Assembly: GCA_964654285.1 (NCBI GenBank)
Contig: CAZZJC010000022.1
Location: 1 to 64,000 of the forward strand
Origin: BJHQ01 sp964654285
GTDB taxonomy: Bacteria; Planctomycetota; UBA11346
Direction: 5' to 3'
DNA length: 64,000 bases
The notes beneath the pieces are model-generated. The model was not told the DNA's origin, searched no databases, and saw only the letters and a list, made by a program, of their open reading frames with translations. Positions 42,858 to 51,450 of this stretch are shown piece after piece. Every line of letters begins with the position of its first letter. Within the stretch, counting starts at the first letter, position 1. Both the position numbers and the translations under genes were made by a program.

Positions 42858-43946
42858 ATGACCGTTCTCTCCGCTACCTCCACTTCCGGTGCCACCATCG
42901 CCATCGTCACGGTCACCGCCGCGCAGGCCGCCGCCGCGTTGCGCCCGGTCGGATCCCGGCCCGCCCTCCAGCGCTGCCTGGCCGCCCTCGCCGGCTGTCC
43001 CGCCATCACGGCGGTGCATCTGCGCACCGCTGACGCGACGGTGGCCAGCATCGCCGCTCAGGTGCCGCTGGTCGCGGTGCAGCGCGACGCGCTGGAGATC
43101 GATCCCGTGGCGGCGATGCGTTCGACCGCGGCGTCGGCTGGATCGTGGTCGCGCCTGCTGCTCGCCAGTGCGGATGCCGCGCTGCTGGAGGCGGGCCAGG
43201 TCACCCAGGTTCTGGGCGCTCTCGATGCCGGGGCACCGGCGGCGGTGAGCGTGGTCCCCACCGGCCGCCTGCGCGGCCCCGACGGCCGGCGCGGCGCCGG
43301 CGAGGCGCTGGCCGAGGACGGCGCCCTGGTGGCGCTGACGCGTAGCGCCTGGGAACGCGACGATCCCGCCGCGCTCGCCCTGCCGGTTGCACTGGAAATG
43401 CCCGGCGCGCGCTGGGACGGTGATCCGGCCGCGTTGCCCGGGCTCGCAGCGGCGGCGCTGGAACGCCGGCTCGCCCGCGTCCGCCTGGTCGTCTGCGATG
43501 TCGACGGGACGCTCACCGACGGCGGCATGTACTACGGCGGCGAAGGCGAGGCGCTCAAACGCTTCGACACCCGCGACGCGCATGGACTTGTCGGCTTGCG
43601 CCGGCGCTTCGGCATCGAACTCGGGATCATCACCGCCGAGGATAGCCCATCGGTGCGCGCCCGCTGCGCCAAGCTCGGCATCACCCGCGTCGCGCACGGC
43701 TGCAAGGACAAGGTGCCGGTGCTGCGGGCCTGGTGCACCGAACTCGGCGTGACGGCGGCGCAGGCCGCCTATGTCGGCGACGATGATGGAGACCTGGGCT
43801 GCCTGCATCTCGCCGGCGTATCCGCGTGTCCGGCGGATGCCGCGCCCGAGGTCAGCGCCATCTGCGAAGTGCGGCTGAATCGGCGCGGCGGTCGTGGCGC
43901 GGTGCGCGAGCTGTGCGACCGCATCCGCGCCGCCCGGCCGGCCTGA
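42858..43946 (+). CDS. Fusion of degenerate cytidylyltransferase-like domain with KdsC-type phosphatase
   Basis: A 362-residue fusion. The C-terminal ~155 residues are a HAD phosphatase of the KdsC/NeuA type: VVCDVDGTLTDGGMYY (Asp214, Asp216), FDTRDAHGLVGLRRRFGI, IITAEDSPSVRAR, GCKDKVPVL and YVGDDDGDL, the class that makes Kdo from Kdo-8-phosphate. The N-terminal ~200 residues keep the order of CMP-Kdo/CMP-sialate synthetases (ALQRCLAALAG, LLLASADAALLEAGQV, AAVSVVP) but lack the GSKRIPGKN nucleotide loop, so activity is doubtful. AGGAG precedes ATG 42858. It fits with waaA at 54169 in Kdo metabolism. Confidence 0.75.
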   Translation: MTVLSATSTSGATIAIVTVTAAQAAAALRPVGSRPALQRCLAALAGCPAITAVHLRTADATVASIAAQVPLVAVQRDALEIDPVAAMRSTAASAGSWSRLLLASADAALLEAGQVTQVLGALDAGAPAAVSVVPTGRLRGPDGRRGAGEALAEDGALVALTRSAWERDDPAALALPVALEMPGARWDGDPAALPGLAAAALERRLARVRLVVCDVDGTLTDGGMYYGGEGEALKRFDTRDAHGLVGLRRRFGIELGIITAEDSPSVRARCAKLGITRVAHGCKDKVPVLRAWCTELGVTAAQAAYVGDDDGDLGCLHLAGVSACPADAAPEVSAICEVRLNRRGGRGAVRELCDRIRAARPA

Positions 43947-43988
43947 GCGCCACGCGCGCAGCGGGACTCACGCGCAGCGGACTTGCAC

Positions 43989-45128
43989 TCAGCGGGGATA
44001 AGCCTCGAACACCTGGCGCAGGTGTTCGAGGATCTCGGCCCGGAAGCGCGGGATCGAGAACTTCTCGGCCTGGCGCCGGCAGGCGGCGGGATCCGGGGCG
44101 GGGGCGGCGGCGAAGCGTTCGACCGCGTCGCGCACCGATTCCACGGTCTGCTCGGCAAAGAACGTGCCGGTGACGCCATCGACGATGGACTCGGTGGCGC
44201 CGCCCCGGCCGTAGGCGATCACCGGGGTGCCGCAGGCCAGGGCCTCGACCGGGATGATGCCGAAGTCCTCTTCGGCGGCGAAGAGGAAGGCGCGGCAGCG
44301 GCGCATGCGTTCGCGCAGGACCGCGTCCGGCTGCCAGCCCAGGATCTCGACGTTGGCGCCGGCGATCTTGCGGAGCTTCGCCAGACCGGGGCCGTCGCCG
44401 ATGACCTGCAACCGGCGCTGCGGCATCAGGGCGAAGGCCGCGACGAGCAGGTCGAGACGCTTGTAGGGCACCACCCGGCTGGCGGCGAGGAAGACATCCT
44501 CGCGCGGCCGGTCATCGGGGGTGAAGCGTTCGACATCGACCGGCGGATGGATCACCGTCGCATCACGGCGGTAGGATTTCGCGATGCGGCGGCCGATGTA
44601 GCGGGTGATCGCGACGAACGAATCCACCCCGTCGGCGCTGCGCGCGTCCCAGATGCGGAAGCGGTGCAGCAGCCAGCGCGCCAGCCACATGCGCGGTCCC
44701 CAGGTCAGGCCGGATTCGCGCAGGTACTGCGCTTGCAGATCCCAGGCGTAGCGCGCCGGCGAGCAGCAGATGCAGACATGCGGCTGGTCCGGCCCGGTGA
44801 GGACGCCCTTGGACACCGCGTGCGCGACCGAGATCACGAGATCGAAGCCGGACAGATCGAACTGCTCGATCGCGAGCGGCATCAACGGCAGGTAACCCCG
44901 GTATTTCCGCCTGGCGAAAGGAAGGCGCTGGATGAACGAGGTGTGCACCGGGCGACCGCGCAGGAAGGCGCGCTGATCCGCCGGCAGGAAGTCGACGGTG
45001 GTGAAGACCTCGGCGCGTGGGAACAGGGTCAGCAGTTCGGCGGTCACCTTCTCCGACCCCGCATAGGTCACCAGCCATTCATGGATGATGGCGACGCGCA
45101 GGCGTTCCGGATCGAACGGGGTGGGCAT
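43989..45128 (-). CDS. GT4-family glycosyltransferase
   Basis: A 379-residue retaining glycosyltransferase of the GT-B fold, probably acting on lipopolysaccharide or exopolysaccharide. The N-terminal domain begins VAIIHEWLVTYAGSEKVTAE, where the glycine-rich acceptor loop lies. The C-terminal donor domain has ASRVVPYKRLDLLVAAFALM, LQVIGDGPG and the EX7E motif in EEDFGIIPVEALACGTPVIA with GGATESI. It resembles mannosyltransferases of the WbaZ group. It converges with the KdsC fusion gene, 42 bases apart, and may share its role in surface sugars. Confidence 0.88.
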   Translation of the reverse strand: MPTPFDPERLRVAIIHEWLVTYAGSEKVTAELLTLFPRAEVFTTVDFLPADQRAFLRGRPVHTSFIQRLPFARRKYRGYLPLMPLAIEQFDLSGFDLVISVAHAVSKGVLTGPDQPHVCICCSPARYAWDLQAQYLRESGLTWGPRMWLARWLLHRFRIWDARSADGVDSFVAITRYIGRRIAKSYRRDATVIHPPVDVERFTPDDRPREDVFLAASRVVPYKRLDLLVAAFALMPQRRLQVIGDGPGLAKLRKIAGANVEILGWQPDAVLRERMRRCRAFLFAAEEDFGIIPVEALACGTPVIAYGRGGATESIVDGVTGTFFAEQTVESVRDAVERFAAAPAPDPAACRRQAEKFSIPRFRAEILEHLRQVFEAYPR

Positions 45129-45212
45129 GCCGGCATGGTCCGGAGCACGGCACGGGTCGCAAGGCGACCGGCGACGGCAGGTTCAGCGCGGGTTTCCGCC
45201 TCCGAAGAACCT

Positions 45213-45323
45213 CCCCGCTCTGCGGGGTTCCGGCTGCGCCGGAAGGGCCAGCTTCGCCGACCCAGGTTCTTGTCCGCCCCGTAACGCGCCTTCGGCGCTC
45301 CCCGTGGGCAGCCTGATGGCTGC
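45213..45323. repeat. Cluster of four GC-rich hairpins in an intergenic gap
   Basis: Four perfect inverted repeats with short loops follow each other: CCCCGC-TCT-GCGGGG (45213-45227), TTCCGGC-TGC-GCCGGAA (45228-45244), GCGCC-TTC-GGCGC (45286-45298) and GCAGCC-TGAT-GGCTGC (45308-45323). The last ends one base before the stop codon of the 45324 gene. There is no T-run, so they are more like a REP-type palindromic element than classical terminators, although they may protect or end transcripts from the right. Confidence 0.55.
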
Positions 45324-45911
45324 TCAGAAACACTCTTCGTTCACGCAGCGGGCGAGATGGGCGAGGCGGGCGAAGGCCTCGCCGTCCTGCGGCGTGAGGG
45401 CGAGATCCACCGTGCCGCCGTTGAGACGGGCGTTTTTCTGGTCGTCGATCGCGACCACCCGGTCGCCGCCGGGGAAGGCGAAGCTGTCGGGAAACCAGTT
45501 GCCGGTCTGGACCCCGACCATGCCCTGCTTGCGGTCGACGATGTGGGCGTCGACGTGGATGGCGCCGTTCTGGTCGCGGTAGGCCCGGCCACGATAGGCG
45601 ACTGCGATCTGGTGCAGGGCCTCGGCCTTGAGGGTGAGCACCCAGGCGGTGCGCAGGCGGCCGGCGCCGGGTTCGATCACGACCAGCGAGCGGCTGTCCT
45701 CCCACAGGAACCTCAACGCGGCGGCGGGAGCGGGCTGGATCGGCCTGGCCCGCCCCGGTGAGGAGGTCAGCACCGCGTCCTGGCTGGGCAGTCCGAGCCG
45801 GCTCAAGGCGGCCAGGGGTTCGACCGCGGGCGTGGCGGGGGCCTGGCCCTCGGCGGCGACCGCTACCGGAGCGGCGAAGGCGCCGATCAGGATCAGGTAC
45901 GCCGGGCGCAC
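45324..45911 (-). CDS. Small secreted protein of unknown function
   Basis: A 195-residue protein with an N-terminal signal peptide (YLILIGAFAAPVAVAAEG). The mature part is beta-rich (SLVVIEPGAGRLRTAWVLTL, GAIHVDAHIVDRKQGMVGVQ, DRVVAIDDQKNARLNGGTVD) and ends with two cysteines (RCVNEECF). No family is recognised. The GTG start at 45911 lies one base after the rpoN stop, so the two genes are translated from the same transcript. Whether it relates to sigma-54 function is unknown. Confidence 0.65.
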   Translation of the reverse strand: MRPAYLILIGAFAAPVAVAAEGQAPATPAVEPLAALSRLGLPSQDAVLTSSPGRARPIQPAPAAALRFLWEDSRSLVVIEPGAGRLRTAWVLTLKAEALHQIAVAYRGRAYRDQNGAIHVDAHIVDRKQGMVGVQTGNWFPDSFAFPGGDRVVAIDDQKNARLNGGTVDLALTPQDGEAFARLAHLARCVNEECF

Positions 45912-45912
45912 A

Positions 45913-47343
45913 TCAGTACATCCGCCGCTGGCGGGTCGAGGGGATGCCGTCGGCGATGCGGTACTTGGTCACCGTGCGCCGGCTGATGTCGAGGCCGTCC
46001 TTCGCCAGGATGTCGGCGATCTCCTGGTCCGAGAGGGGGTTCTTCTTGTCCTCCTTCTCGATCAGCTTGTGGATGCGGATCTTCACCGATTTCGAGCTTT
46101 CCGCCTCACTGCCATCCTGGGTCGCGATGCCGCCCGAGAAGAACGCCGCCAGCGGCAGCACCCCGCCCGGGGTCTGGATGTACTTGTCCTTCACCGCGCG
46201 CGATACGGTGGCGACGTGCATGCCGATGCGGTCGGCGATGTCCTGGCGCATGAGCGGACGCAACTGCTCGACGCCTTGCTCCAGGAAGGCGGTCTGGTGC
46301 TTGATGATCTCGCTGACGATGCGCAGGAGGGTGCGCTTGCGCTGCTGCACCGCGTCGATGATGAAGCGGGCGCTGGCGATCTTCTCCTTCAGGTAGGCCT
46401 TTTCCTTGTCGTCGCCGGCGCCCTGGGTGTAGAGCTGGTGGTAGGACTGGCTGACCTCGATCCGCGGCAGGCGGCCGTCGGGCACCGAGACGATCCATTC
46501 GCCGCGCTCGTCGCGCTCCACCGTGACATCGGGGACCACGATATGATTCTGGCCGCTGGCGTAGGGCAGGCCCGGTTTCGGGTCGAGTTTGGCGATGACC
46601 GCGACGCCCTCCTGCACCCGGTCGACGCTGGCGCCCAGTGCATGCGCGATCACCGGCAGGCGGTTCTTGAGCACGTCGTCGAGGTGGTCGCGGATGAGCG
46701 CCATCTCGAAGGCGTTGTCGCCGGGTTCGCGCGCCAGCTGCAGGAGCAGGCAGTCGCGCAGGTCGCGTGCGCCGACGCCGGCGGGATCGAGCTTGCGCAC
46801 GACCTCCCAGGCATGCTCGGCGTGTTCGAGGTTCTCCTCGGGGAAGAGCTCGGGCAGGGTGACGGTCAGGTAGCCTTTGCGGTCGAGCTGCCAGCAGATC
46901 TCCTCGGCGAGGTGGCGCACCTCGGGTTCGAGTTCGAGAAAACGCAGCTGGTCGATGAGGAAGTTGGCGAGCACCGGCGGACGTTCGGGGGTCGACTCCA
47001 GCGCCGCCATCTTGTCGGGGGAATCGTCGTCCCGGTGCGCCGACTTCCGCTTCCAGATCCATTCCTGGTCGGCGTCGCGGAACTTGTCGCCGGGACCGCC
47101 GCCGCCATCGCTGGCGCCGGAATCGGCCACGTCGGTCGCATGGCGCGCATCGGCCGGCACCTGGCCCATGTCCGGGCCGTCGGCGATCTCGAGCACCGGA
47201 TTGGTCTCGACCTCGTGCATGATGCGCTCTTCCAAAGCCATCTGCGGCAGGAGCAGGATCTCGATCGACTGGATCATCTGCGGAGTCAGCTTCAGCCGCT
47301 GCTCCATCCGCATGTTCATGTTCTGCCGCAGATGCAGCGCCAT
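45913..47343 (-). CDS. rpoN: RNA polymerase sigma-54 factor
   Basis: Alternative sigma factor that needs an AAA+ activator. The 476-residue protein has region I at the N-terminus (QRLKLTPQMIQSIEILLLPQ, then ERIMHEVETNPVLEI), a core-binding region (LEPEVRHLAEEICWQLDRKG), the DNA-binding helix-turn-helix (MRQDIADRIGMHVATVSRAV) and the RpoN box region SRRTVTKYRIADGIPSTR. The start at ATG 47343 fixes region I. Its likely activator in this window is the NtrC-type regulator at 21686. lptB and hpf, frequent neighbours elsewhere, are absent. Confidence 0.96.
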   Translation of the reverse strand: MALHLRQNMNMRMEQRLKLTPQMIQSIEILLLPQMALEERIMHEVETNPVLEIADGPDMGQVPADARHATDVADSGASDGGGGPGDKFRDADQEWIWKRKSAHRDDDSPDKMAALESTPERPPVLANFLIDQLRFLELEPEVRHLAEEICWQLDRKGYLTVTLPELFPEENLEHAEHAWEVVRKLDPAGVGARDLRDCLLLQLAREPGDNAFEMALIRDHLDDVLKNRLPVIAHALGASVDRVQEGVAVIAKLDPKPGLPYASGQNHIVVPDVTVERDERGEWIVSVPDGRLPRIEVSQSYHQLYTQGAGDDKEKAYLKEKIASARFIIDAVQQRKRTLLRIVSEIIKHQTAFLEQGVEQLRPLMRQDIADRIGMHVATVSRAVKDKYIQTPGGVLPLAAFFSGGIATQDGSEAESSKSVKIRIHKLIEKEDKKNPLSDQEIADILAKDGLDISRRTVTKYRIADGIPSTRQRRMY

Positions 47344-47588
47344 GTGGTCTCCGGTTGGCTTCCGCCCGCGCCCGCACCCTGGCAGGCATCGCGCATCGCA
47401 ACGGTACGCCGGATCCCGCCCCCCCGCAAGCCGCCATCCCTGCAACGGTTCCCGCTGCAGACCGGCCGGTGCGGCAGCGGCGTCGAGGATCCGCCGGATC
47501 GCCGGGCGTTTCGAGCACGGGCGTGATACCGGGCAAGAAGACGCTTCCATCCCCGCCGATTGCGTGGTATGAAGACCACGGCTCAACC

Positions 47589-49154
47589 ATGCCGGATACC
47601 ATGGAACTATCTCCCTTGCCGACGCAGCTGGAAGCCCTGGCGCATGCGCTGGTGGCCAATGGCTGGTCGACCGAGAGCGGTATCGGCAGGTTGCGGCACG
47701 ATATCGGCGAGGCGGCGCCATTGCATCCGATGACCCTCGGACGCTGGCTGCATGAGCATCGCAAGCTCGACCAGGAGCAGTCCACCGAGCTGGATCTGCT
47801 CGCGAGCCACCAGGCGCACTTCCCCGAATACCGTCTGCTGCGCAAGCTCGGTGCGGGCGGCATGGGCACGGTCTACCTCGCCCTCCAGCTCGCCACCAAT
47901 CGCACCGTCGCCTTCAAGACCATCAATTCGCGCCTCGCCGGCGAAGGGGATTTCGTCACCCGTTTCCACCGCGAGACCACCTCGCTGGTCGGCATCGAGC
48001 ATCCCAACATCGCCGCGGTGCTGGCGAGCGGCGAATGCGACGGGCATTGCTACCTGGCGATGGAGTACATCCAGGGTCTCAGCCTGATGGATCTGCTGCG
48101 CCATCACCGGGTCCTGCCCGAAGGCTACGTCCTGCGCGCGGTGGCGCAGATCGCCGAAGGGCTCGGCCACGTCTGGGGCAAGGCCGGGCTCATCCACCGC
48201 GACATCAAGCCCGAGAACATCCTCGTCGTCCGCGATGCGATCGATGGCGATCTGCATGCCGCCCGCGACCAGGCCAAGCTCATCGACTTCGGCCTGGTCA
48301 AGTCCAACCGCGAGGACGACCGCCTGACCCAGACCGGGATGACCATCGGCACGCCGCTCTACATGTCGCCGGAGCAGATCCGCGGCGAGGCGCTGGACGG
48401 TCGTTCCGACATCTACGGACTGGGTGCGACCGTCTACCATCTGATCACCGGCGAGACGCCCTTCACCGGCACCAGTCCCGGCGCGATCATGAGTGCGCAT
48501 CTGACCGAGGCGGTGCCGGATCCGCTGCGCATCGTGCCCGGTCTGAGGCAGATCACGCGCAAGCTGGTGATGATGGCGATGGCGAAACGGGCCCAGGACC
48601 GTTTCGCCACGGGCGAGGCCTTCGCCGCCGCCTGTGCGGAGGCGATCCGCGAGATCGAAGGTTCGACCCAGCACATGCGGCTCCTGAAGAAGCCGCTGGT
48701 GGTCAAGAGCCCGCTCCGGCGCCCGAGCGAGAAGCCCGCCGAATCCCAGGATCAGACCACCGCCACGGTCACGGATGATGATTCCGCCAAGCGTCTGGAG
48801 CGGATCACCTCGCGCATTCTGTCCAAGCACCGGAGCAAATCCGAACAGGCCGAGGCGACGGCCAAGCCGGTATCCGCCGCCATCGTCAAGGCGATCAGCC
48901 GCGCCCAGCCGGTCCAGGGCCAGCAACCCCAGAGCCAGGCGGTCGCTGCGCCCGTCCAGGCCGGGAACGTGCCGGTCACCGACTTCATCCCGCATCCCCC
49001 CCCGGTTGGGACCGGATCGTCGACCATCCGCAAGAAGAACAGCGCGGCGTTCGCCGACGAACCCAAGCGCAATGTGGTCGGACTCGCGCCCTGGCTGTTC
49101 CTCATCCTCGCCCTGCTGACGGTGGTCGCCATCCTGGTCTTCAGATTGGCATGA
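47589..49154 (+). CDS. Tail-anchored Hanks-type Ser/Thr protein kinase
   Basis: A 521-residue kinase. About 85 residues of helical N-terminus (LGRWLHEHRKLDQEQSTELD) precede the kinase domain: GAGGMGTVY loop, VAFKTI (ATP Lys), HRDIKPENILVV, IDFGLV and GTPLYMSPEQIRG. A low-complexity Ser/Gln/Ala linker leads to a single C-terminal transmembrane segment (GLAPWLFLILALLTVVAILV), so it is anchored by its tail with the kinase in the cytoplasm and no PASTA domains outside. Starts at 47589 and 47601 are both possible. The stop overlaps pyrB by 4 bases. Confidence 0.92.
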   Translation: MPDTMELSPLPTQLEALAHALVANGWSTESGIGRLRHDIGEAAPLHPMTLGRWLHEHRKLDQEQSTELDLLASHQAHFPEYRLLRKLGAGGMGTVYLALQLATNRTVAFKTINSRLAGEGDFVTRFHRETTSLVGIEHPNIAAVLASGECDGHCYLAMEYIQGLSLMDLLRHHRVLPEGYVLRAVAQIAEGLGHVWGKAGLIHRDIKPENILVVRDAIDGDLHAARDQAKLIDFGLVKSNREDDRLTQTGMTIGTPLYMSPEQIRGEALDGRSDIYGLGATVYHLITGETPFTGTSPGAIMSAHLTEAVPDPLRIVPGLRQITRKLVMMAMAKRAQDRFATGEAFAAACAEAIREIEGSTQHMRLLKKPLVVKSPLRRPSEKPAESQDQTTATVTDDDSAKRLERITSRILSKHRSKSEQAEATAKPVSAAIVKAISRAQPVQGQQPQSQAVAAPVQAGNVPVTDFIPHPPPVGTGSSTIRKKNSAAFADEPKRNVVGLAPWLFLILALLTVVAILVFRLA

Positions 49155-50158
49155 ATGCCGACCGGGTTCCGGCCGACCGGCGCGGAACCGGAACTGGCGC
49201 TCCGGACACTGGTCCTAGCATCCCGCCCGTGGACTTCACCGGACGCGACATCATCTCCATCGCCGACTTCCAGCGCGCGGAGATCCTCCACATCCTCGCC
49301 CGCGCCGCCGAGGTCGAGGCCAGCGGACGCGGCAAGCTGCTCGCCGGTGCCGTCATGGCGACGCTGTTCTTCGAGCCCAGCACGCGCACCCGGCTCAGCT
49401 TCGAGGCCGCGATGCTGCACCAGGATGGCCGCGTCATCGGCTTCAGCGATGTCGCCTCGACCAGCACCCGCAAGGGCGAGTCGCTGGCCGACACCATCCG
49501 CATGGTCGAGCAGTACGCCGATGTCATCGTCATCCGGCATCCCCGCGATGGCGCCGCGCGCCTGGCGGCCGAGGTCTCGCGCGTTCCGGTGATCAACGGC
49601 GGCGACGGCGCGAACCAGCATCCGACCCAGACCTTCCTCGACCTCTACACCATCGCCAAGCTCCAGCCGGCGCTTGCGACCGGCGAACGCACGCTCGACA
49701 TCGCCTTCGCCGGCGACCTGCGCTACGGCCGTACCGTGCACAGCCTGGTGCATGCGCTCTGCCACTTCCGGATCAATCTCCTGCTGGTCGCCCCGCGCGG
49801 ACTCGAGCTGCCAGAGCAATACCTCGAGGAGGCGCGCCAGGCCGGCATCGCCGTCCGCCCTGTGGCCTCGTTGCAGGAGGCCGCAGCCCAGAGCGACATC
49901 CTCTACATGACGCGCCTGCAGGAGGAACGCTTCCCGGATCCGCTCGAATTCGACCACGTCAAGGCGAGCTACCGCATGACCGCCGCGATGCTCGCCGGCG
50001 CCCGGCCCGGCATGCGCATCCTGCACCCGCTGCCGCGCGTCAACGAGATCGCCACCGACGTCGATACCACTCCGCACGCCCAGTACTTCGCCCAGGCCGG
50101 CAACGGCATCCCGGTGCGCCAGGCCCTGCTCGCGCTCGTGCTCGGGAGGCTGGCATGA
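49151..50158 (+). CDS. pyrB: Aspartate carbamoyltransferase catalytic subunit
   Basis: Joins carbamoyl phosphate and aspartate in pyrimidine synthesis. The 335-residue protein has the carbamoyl-phosphate loop FFEPSTRTRLSFEAA, VINGGDGANQHPTQTFLDLY, TVHSLVHAL and the aspartate-domain HPLPRVNEIATDVD. About 25 extra residues precede the family start; a GTG near VDFTGRD could be the real start, but ATG 49151 overlaps the kinase stop as ATGA, a typical coupling signal. pyrI follows with another 4-base overlap, so an allosteric holoenzyme is expected. Confidence 0.95.
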   Translation: MNADRVPADRRGTGTGAPDTGPSIPPVDFTGRDIISIADFQRAEILHILARAAEVEASGRGKLLAGAVMATLFFEPSTRTRLSFEAAMLHQDGRVIGFSDVASTSTRKGESLADTIRMVEQYADVIVIRHPRDGAARLAAEVSRVPVINGGDGANQHPTQTFLDLYTIAKLQPALATGERTLDIAFAGDLRYGRTVHSLVHALCHFRINLLLVAPRGLELPEQYLEEARQAGIAVRPVASLQEAAAQSDILYMTRLQEERFPDPLEFDHVKASYRMTAAMLAGARPGMRILHPLPRVNEIATDVDTTPHAQYFAQAGNGIPVRQALLALVLGRLA

Positions 50159-50628
50159 ACCAGGATCCCCCCACCACCTCGGGCAGCCGCATCCGCCAGG
50201 TCGAGGCGATCTCCAATGGGTCGGTGATCGACCACATCCCCACGGCGGTGACGCTCAAGGTCGCCGCCATGCTCGCTGGTTCCGGGGACCAGCTCTTCAT
50301 CGGGGCGAACCTGCGCTCCTCGCGCATGGGTCGCAAAGGCGTGGTCAAGATCGCCGGGCGCGAGATCAGCGCCCATGCCGCCTCGTGCCTCGCCCTCCTC
50401 GCGCCCGGGGCCACGGTGTCGATCATCCACGACTACCAGGTGGTGCGGAAGCTGCCGGTCGAGGTTCCGGCCGAATTCGTCGACGTCGCCCGCTGCGCCA
50501 ACCCCAACTGCGTCACCAACCACGAACGCTGGTCCTCGCGTCTGGCGGTGGTCGGACGTGAACCGCTGCGCGTGCGCTGCTGCTACTGCGAACGCTCGTT
50601 CCTGGGCACCGATCTCGCTCTGATCTGA
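50155..50628 (+). CDS. pyrI: Aspartate carbamoyltransferase regulatory subunit
   Basis: Binds CTP/ATP and gives allosteric control to PyrB. The 157-residue protein has the nucleotide-binding N-terminal domain (AISNGSVIDHIPTAVTLKV, RKGVVKIAGREIS, then VSIIHDYQVVRKLPVEVP) and the zinc domain with four cysteines, CANPNC and CCYC, which hold it to PyrB. ATG 50155 overlaps the pyrB stop by 4 bases. It is the last gene of the kinase-pyrB-pyrI unit. Confidence 0.95.
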   Translation: MNQDPPTTSGSRIRQVEAISNGSVIDHIPTAVTLKVAAMLAGSGDQLFIGANLRSSRMGRKGVVKIAGREISAHAASCLALLAPGATVSIIHDYQVVRKLPVEVPAEFVDVARCANPNCVTNHERWSSRLAVVGREPLRVRCCYCERSFLGTDLALI

Positions 50629-51002
50629 ACCACAAATCGCGACAGCGCCCCGCCTGCAACGTCGGTTGCCGGTCGTCGGGCGCTGGCAAAGCCCCTCCTC
50701 CCGCCTTGCCTCTGGGACACTCCTGCGGTTTTCCCGAGGATTTTTTCTCGGGCAAAAGGCCAGCCGGGCCTGGATCCAGCAGACGGCCAAAGCCATATGC
50801 GGGATTCCGCACCCTTCAGAGGCGGCGGCGAATGCCGTTCGGCACGCCCGGCGACGGTTGCTTTTCGCAGCATTGCCAACGATTGCGCGGCTGGGACAAG
50901 ACGGGGTGGGTCCTCCTGGTGGATTTTTTGGTAACCTCGGGCAAGCTGCTCCGCCTTGTTAGCGCAACCCCCATCCAGCCGCACCGCGGCCCAGGAGTCC
51001 TC
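50629..51002 (+). other. Intergenic region of 374 bases between pyrI and a small secreted protein gene
   Basis: No convincing gene. A hairpin CCCGAG (50733-50738) with CTCGGG (50747-50752) has an eight-base GATTTTTT loop and could weakly terminate pyrI transcription. The last stretch is locally AT-richer (GGATTTTTTGGTAACC near 50922) and is the likely promoter region of the gene starting at 51003, whose AGGAG site lies about 6 bases before its ATG. No regulator site is recognised. Confidence 0.5.
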
Positions 51003-51341
51003 ATGTCCCGTACCCTTCTCGCCCTTCTCGCCGTCGCCGGTTTCTCCGTCGGTGGCGCCAGCTTCGTCGCCGCTGAAGACAAAGAGCACGCCACCCCGGC
51101 CGGCGAGCACGCCGCCAAGCCGATCTCCGGCGTCGTGGTCTCCTACGCCGACAACAAGCTGGTCATCAAGGGCAAGAAAGAGGAGCACACCATCAAGACC
51201 GACGACAAGACCGAAGTCGTCATCAATGGCGAAAAGAAGGCCCTCGCCGACCTCAAGGCCGACATGAAGGTCAAGGTCACCGTCGAGAAGGAAGTCGCCA
51301 CCAAGATCGAGTCCGGCAAGGCCCCCAAGAAGGAACACTGA
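51003..51341 (+). CDS. Small secreted beta-rich protein (DUF5666-like)
   Basis: A 112-residue exported protein. It has AGGAG about 6 bases before ATG 51003 and a signal peptide (MSRTLLALLAVAGFSVGGAS, then FVAA). After a His/Lys-rich linker comes an OB-like module: ISGVVVSYADNKLVIKGKKE, TEVVINGEKKALADLKADMK and VKVTVEKEVATKIE. The pattern of a strand pair, a TEV/VTVDG-like strand and a LxxGMxVxV end matches DUF5666-type domains and the C-terminus of the FecR-like protein encoded at 51975. A terminator follows. Confidence 0.72.
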   Translation: MSRTLLALLAVAGFSVGGASFVAAEDKEHATPAGEHAAKPISGVVVSYADNKLVIKGKKEEHTIKTDDKTEVVINGEKKALADLKADMKVKVTVEKEVATKIESGKAPKKEH

Positions 51342-51394
51342 TTCCGATCCGCAACCAGTCCAGGCCGTCGTGAGACGGTCGGCTGCAGCGACCT

Positions 51395-51431
51395 GGCCGG
51401 CGTGGACATCGTTCCGCGCCGGCCTTTTTTT
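51395..51431 (+). terminator. Intrinsic terminator 20 bases before the ECF sigma gene
   Basis: GGCCGGCG (51395-51402) pairs with CGCCGGCC (51417-51424) around a 14-base loop, followed by seven T (51425-51431). It ends the small secreted protein gene. The ECF sigma ATG is at 51451, so no room is left for a separate promoter downstream; the sigma gene is probably reached by read-through, or its promoter overlaps the stem. Confidence 0.85.
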
Positions 51432-51450
51432 GCAGAGAGGGGGGCGGAGC

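Noticed and set aside
39272..43051. Open frame of 1259 codons on the minus strand across glnE
   Set aside because: It is antisense to glnE and the ATPase start; its residues are low-complexity Arg/Ala/Gln and show no motif. glnE is certain on the other strand.
45129..45212. Small gene between the glycosyltransferase and the hairpin cluster
   Set aside because: Frames there are short and have no ribosome binding site or conserved pattern.
50840..50885. Sigma-54 promoter before the small secreted protein
   Set aside because: GGCAC and TTGC elements occur but are about 17 bases apart rather than the required spacing.
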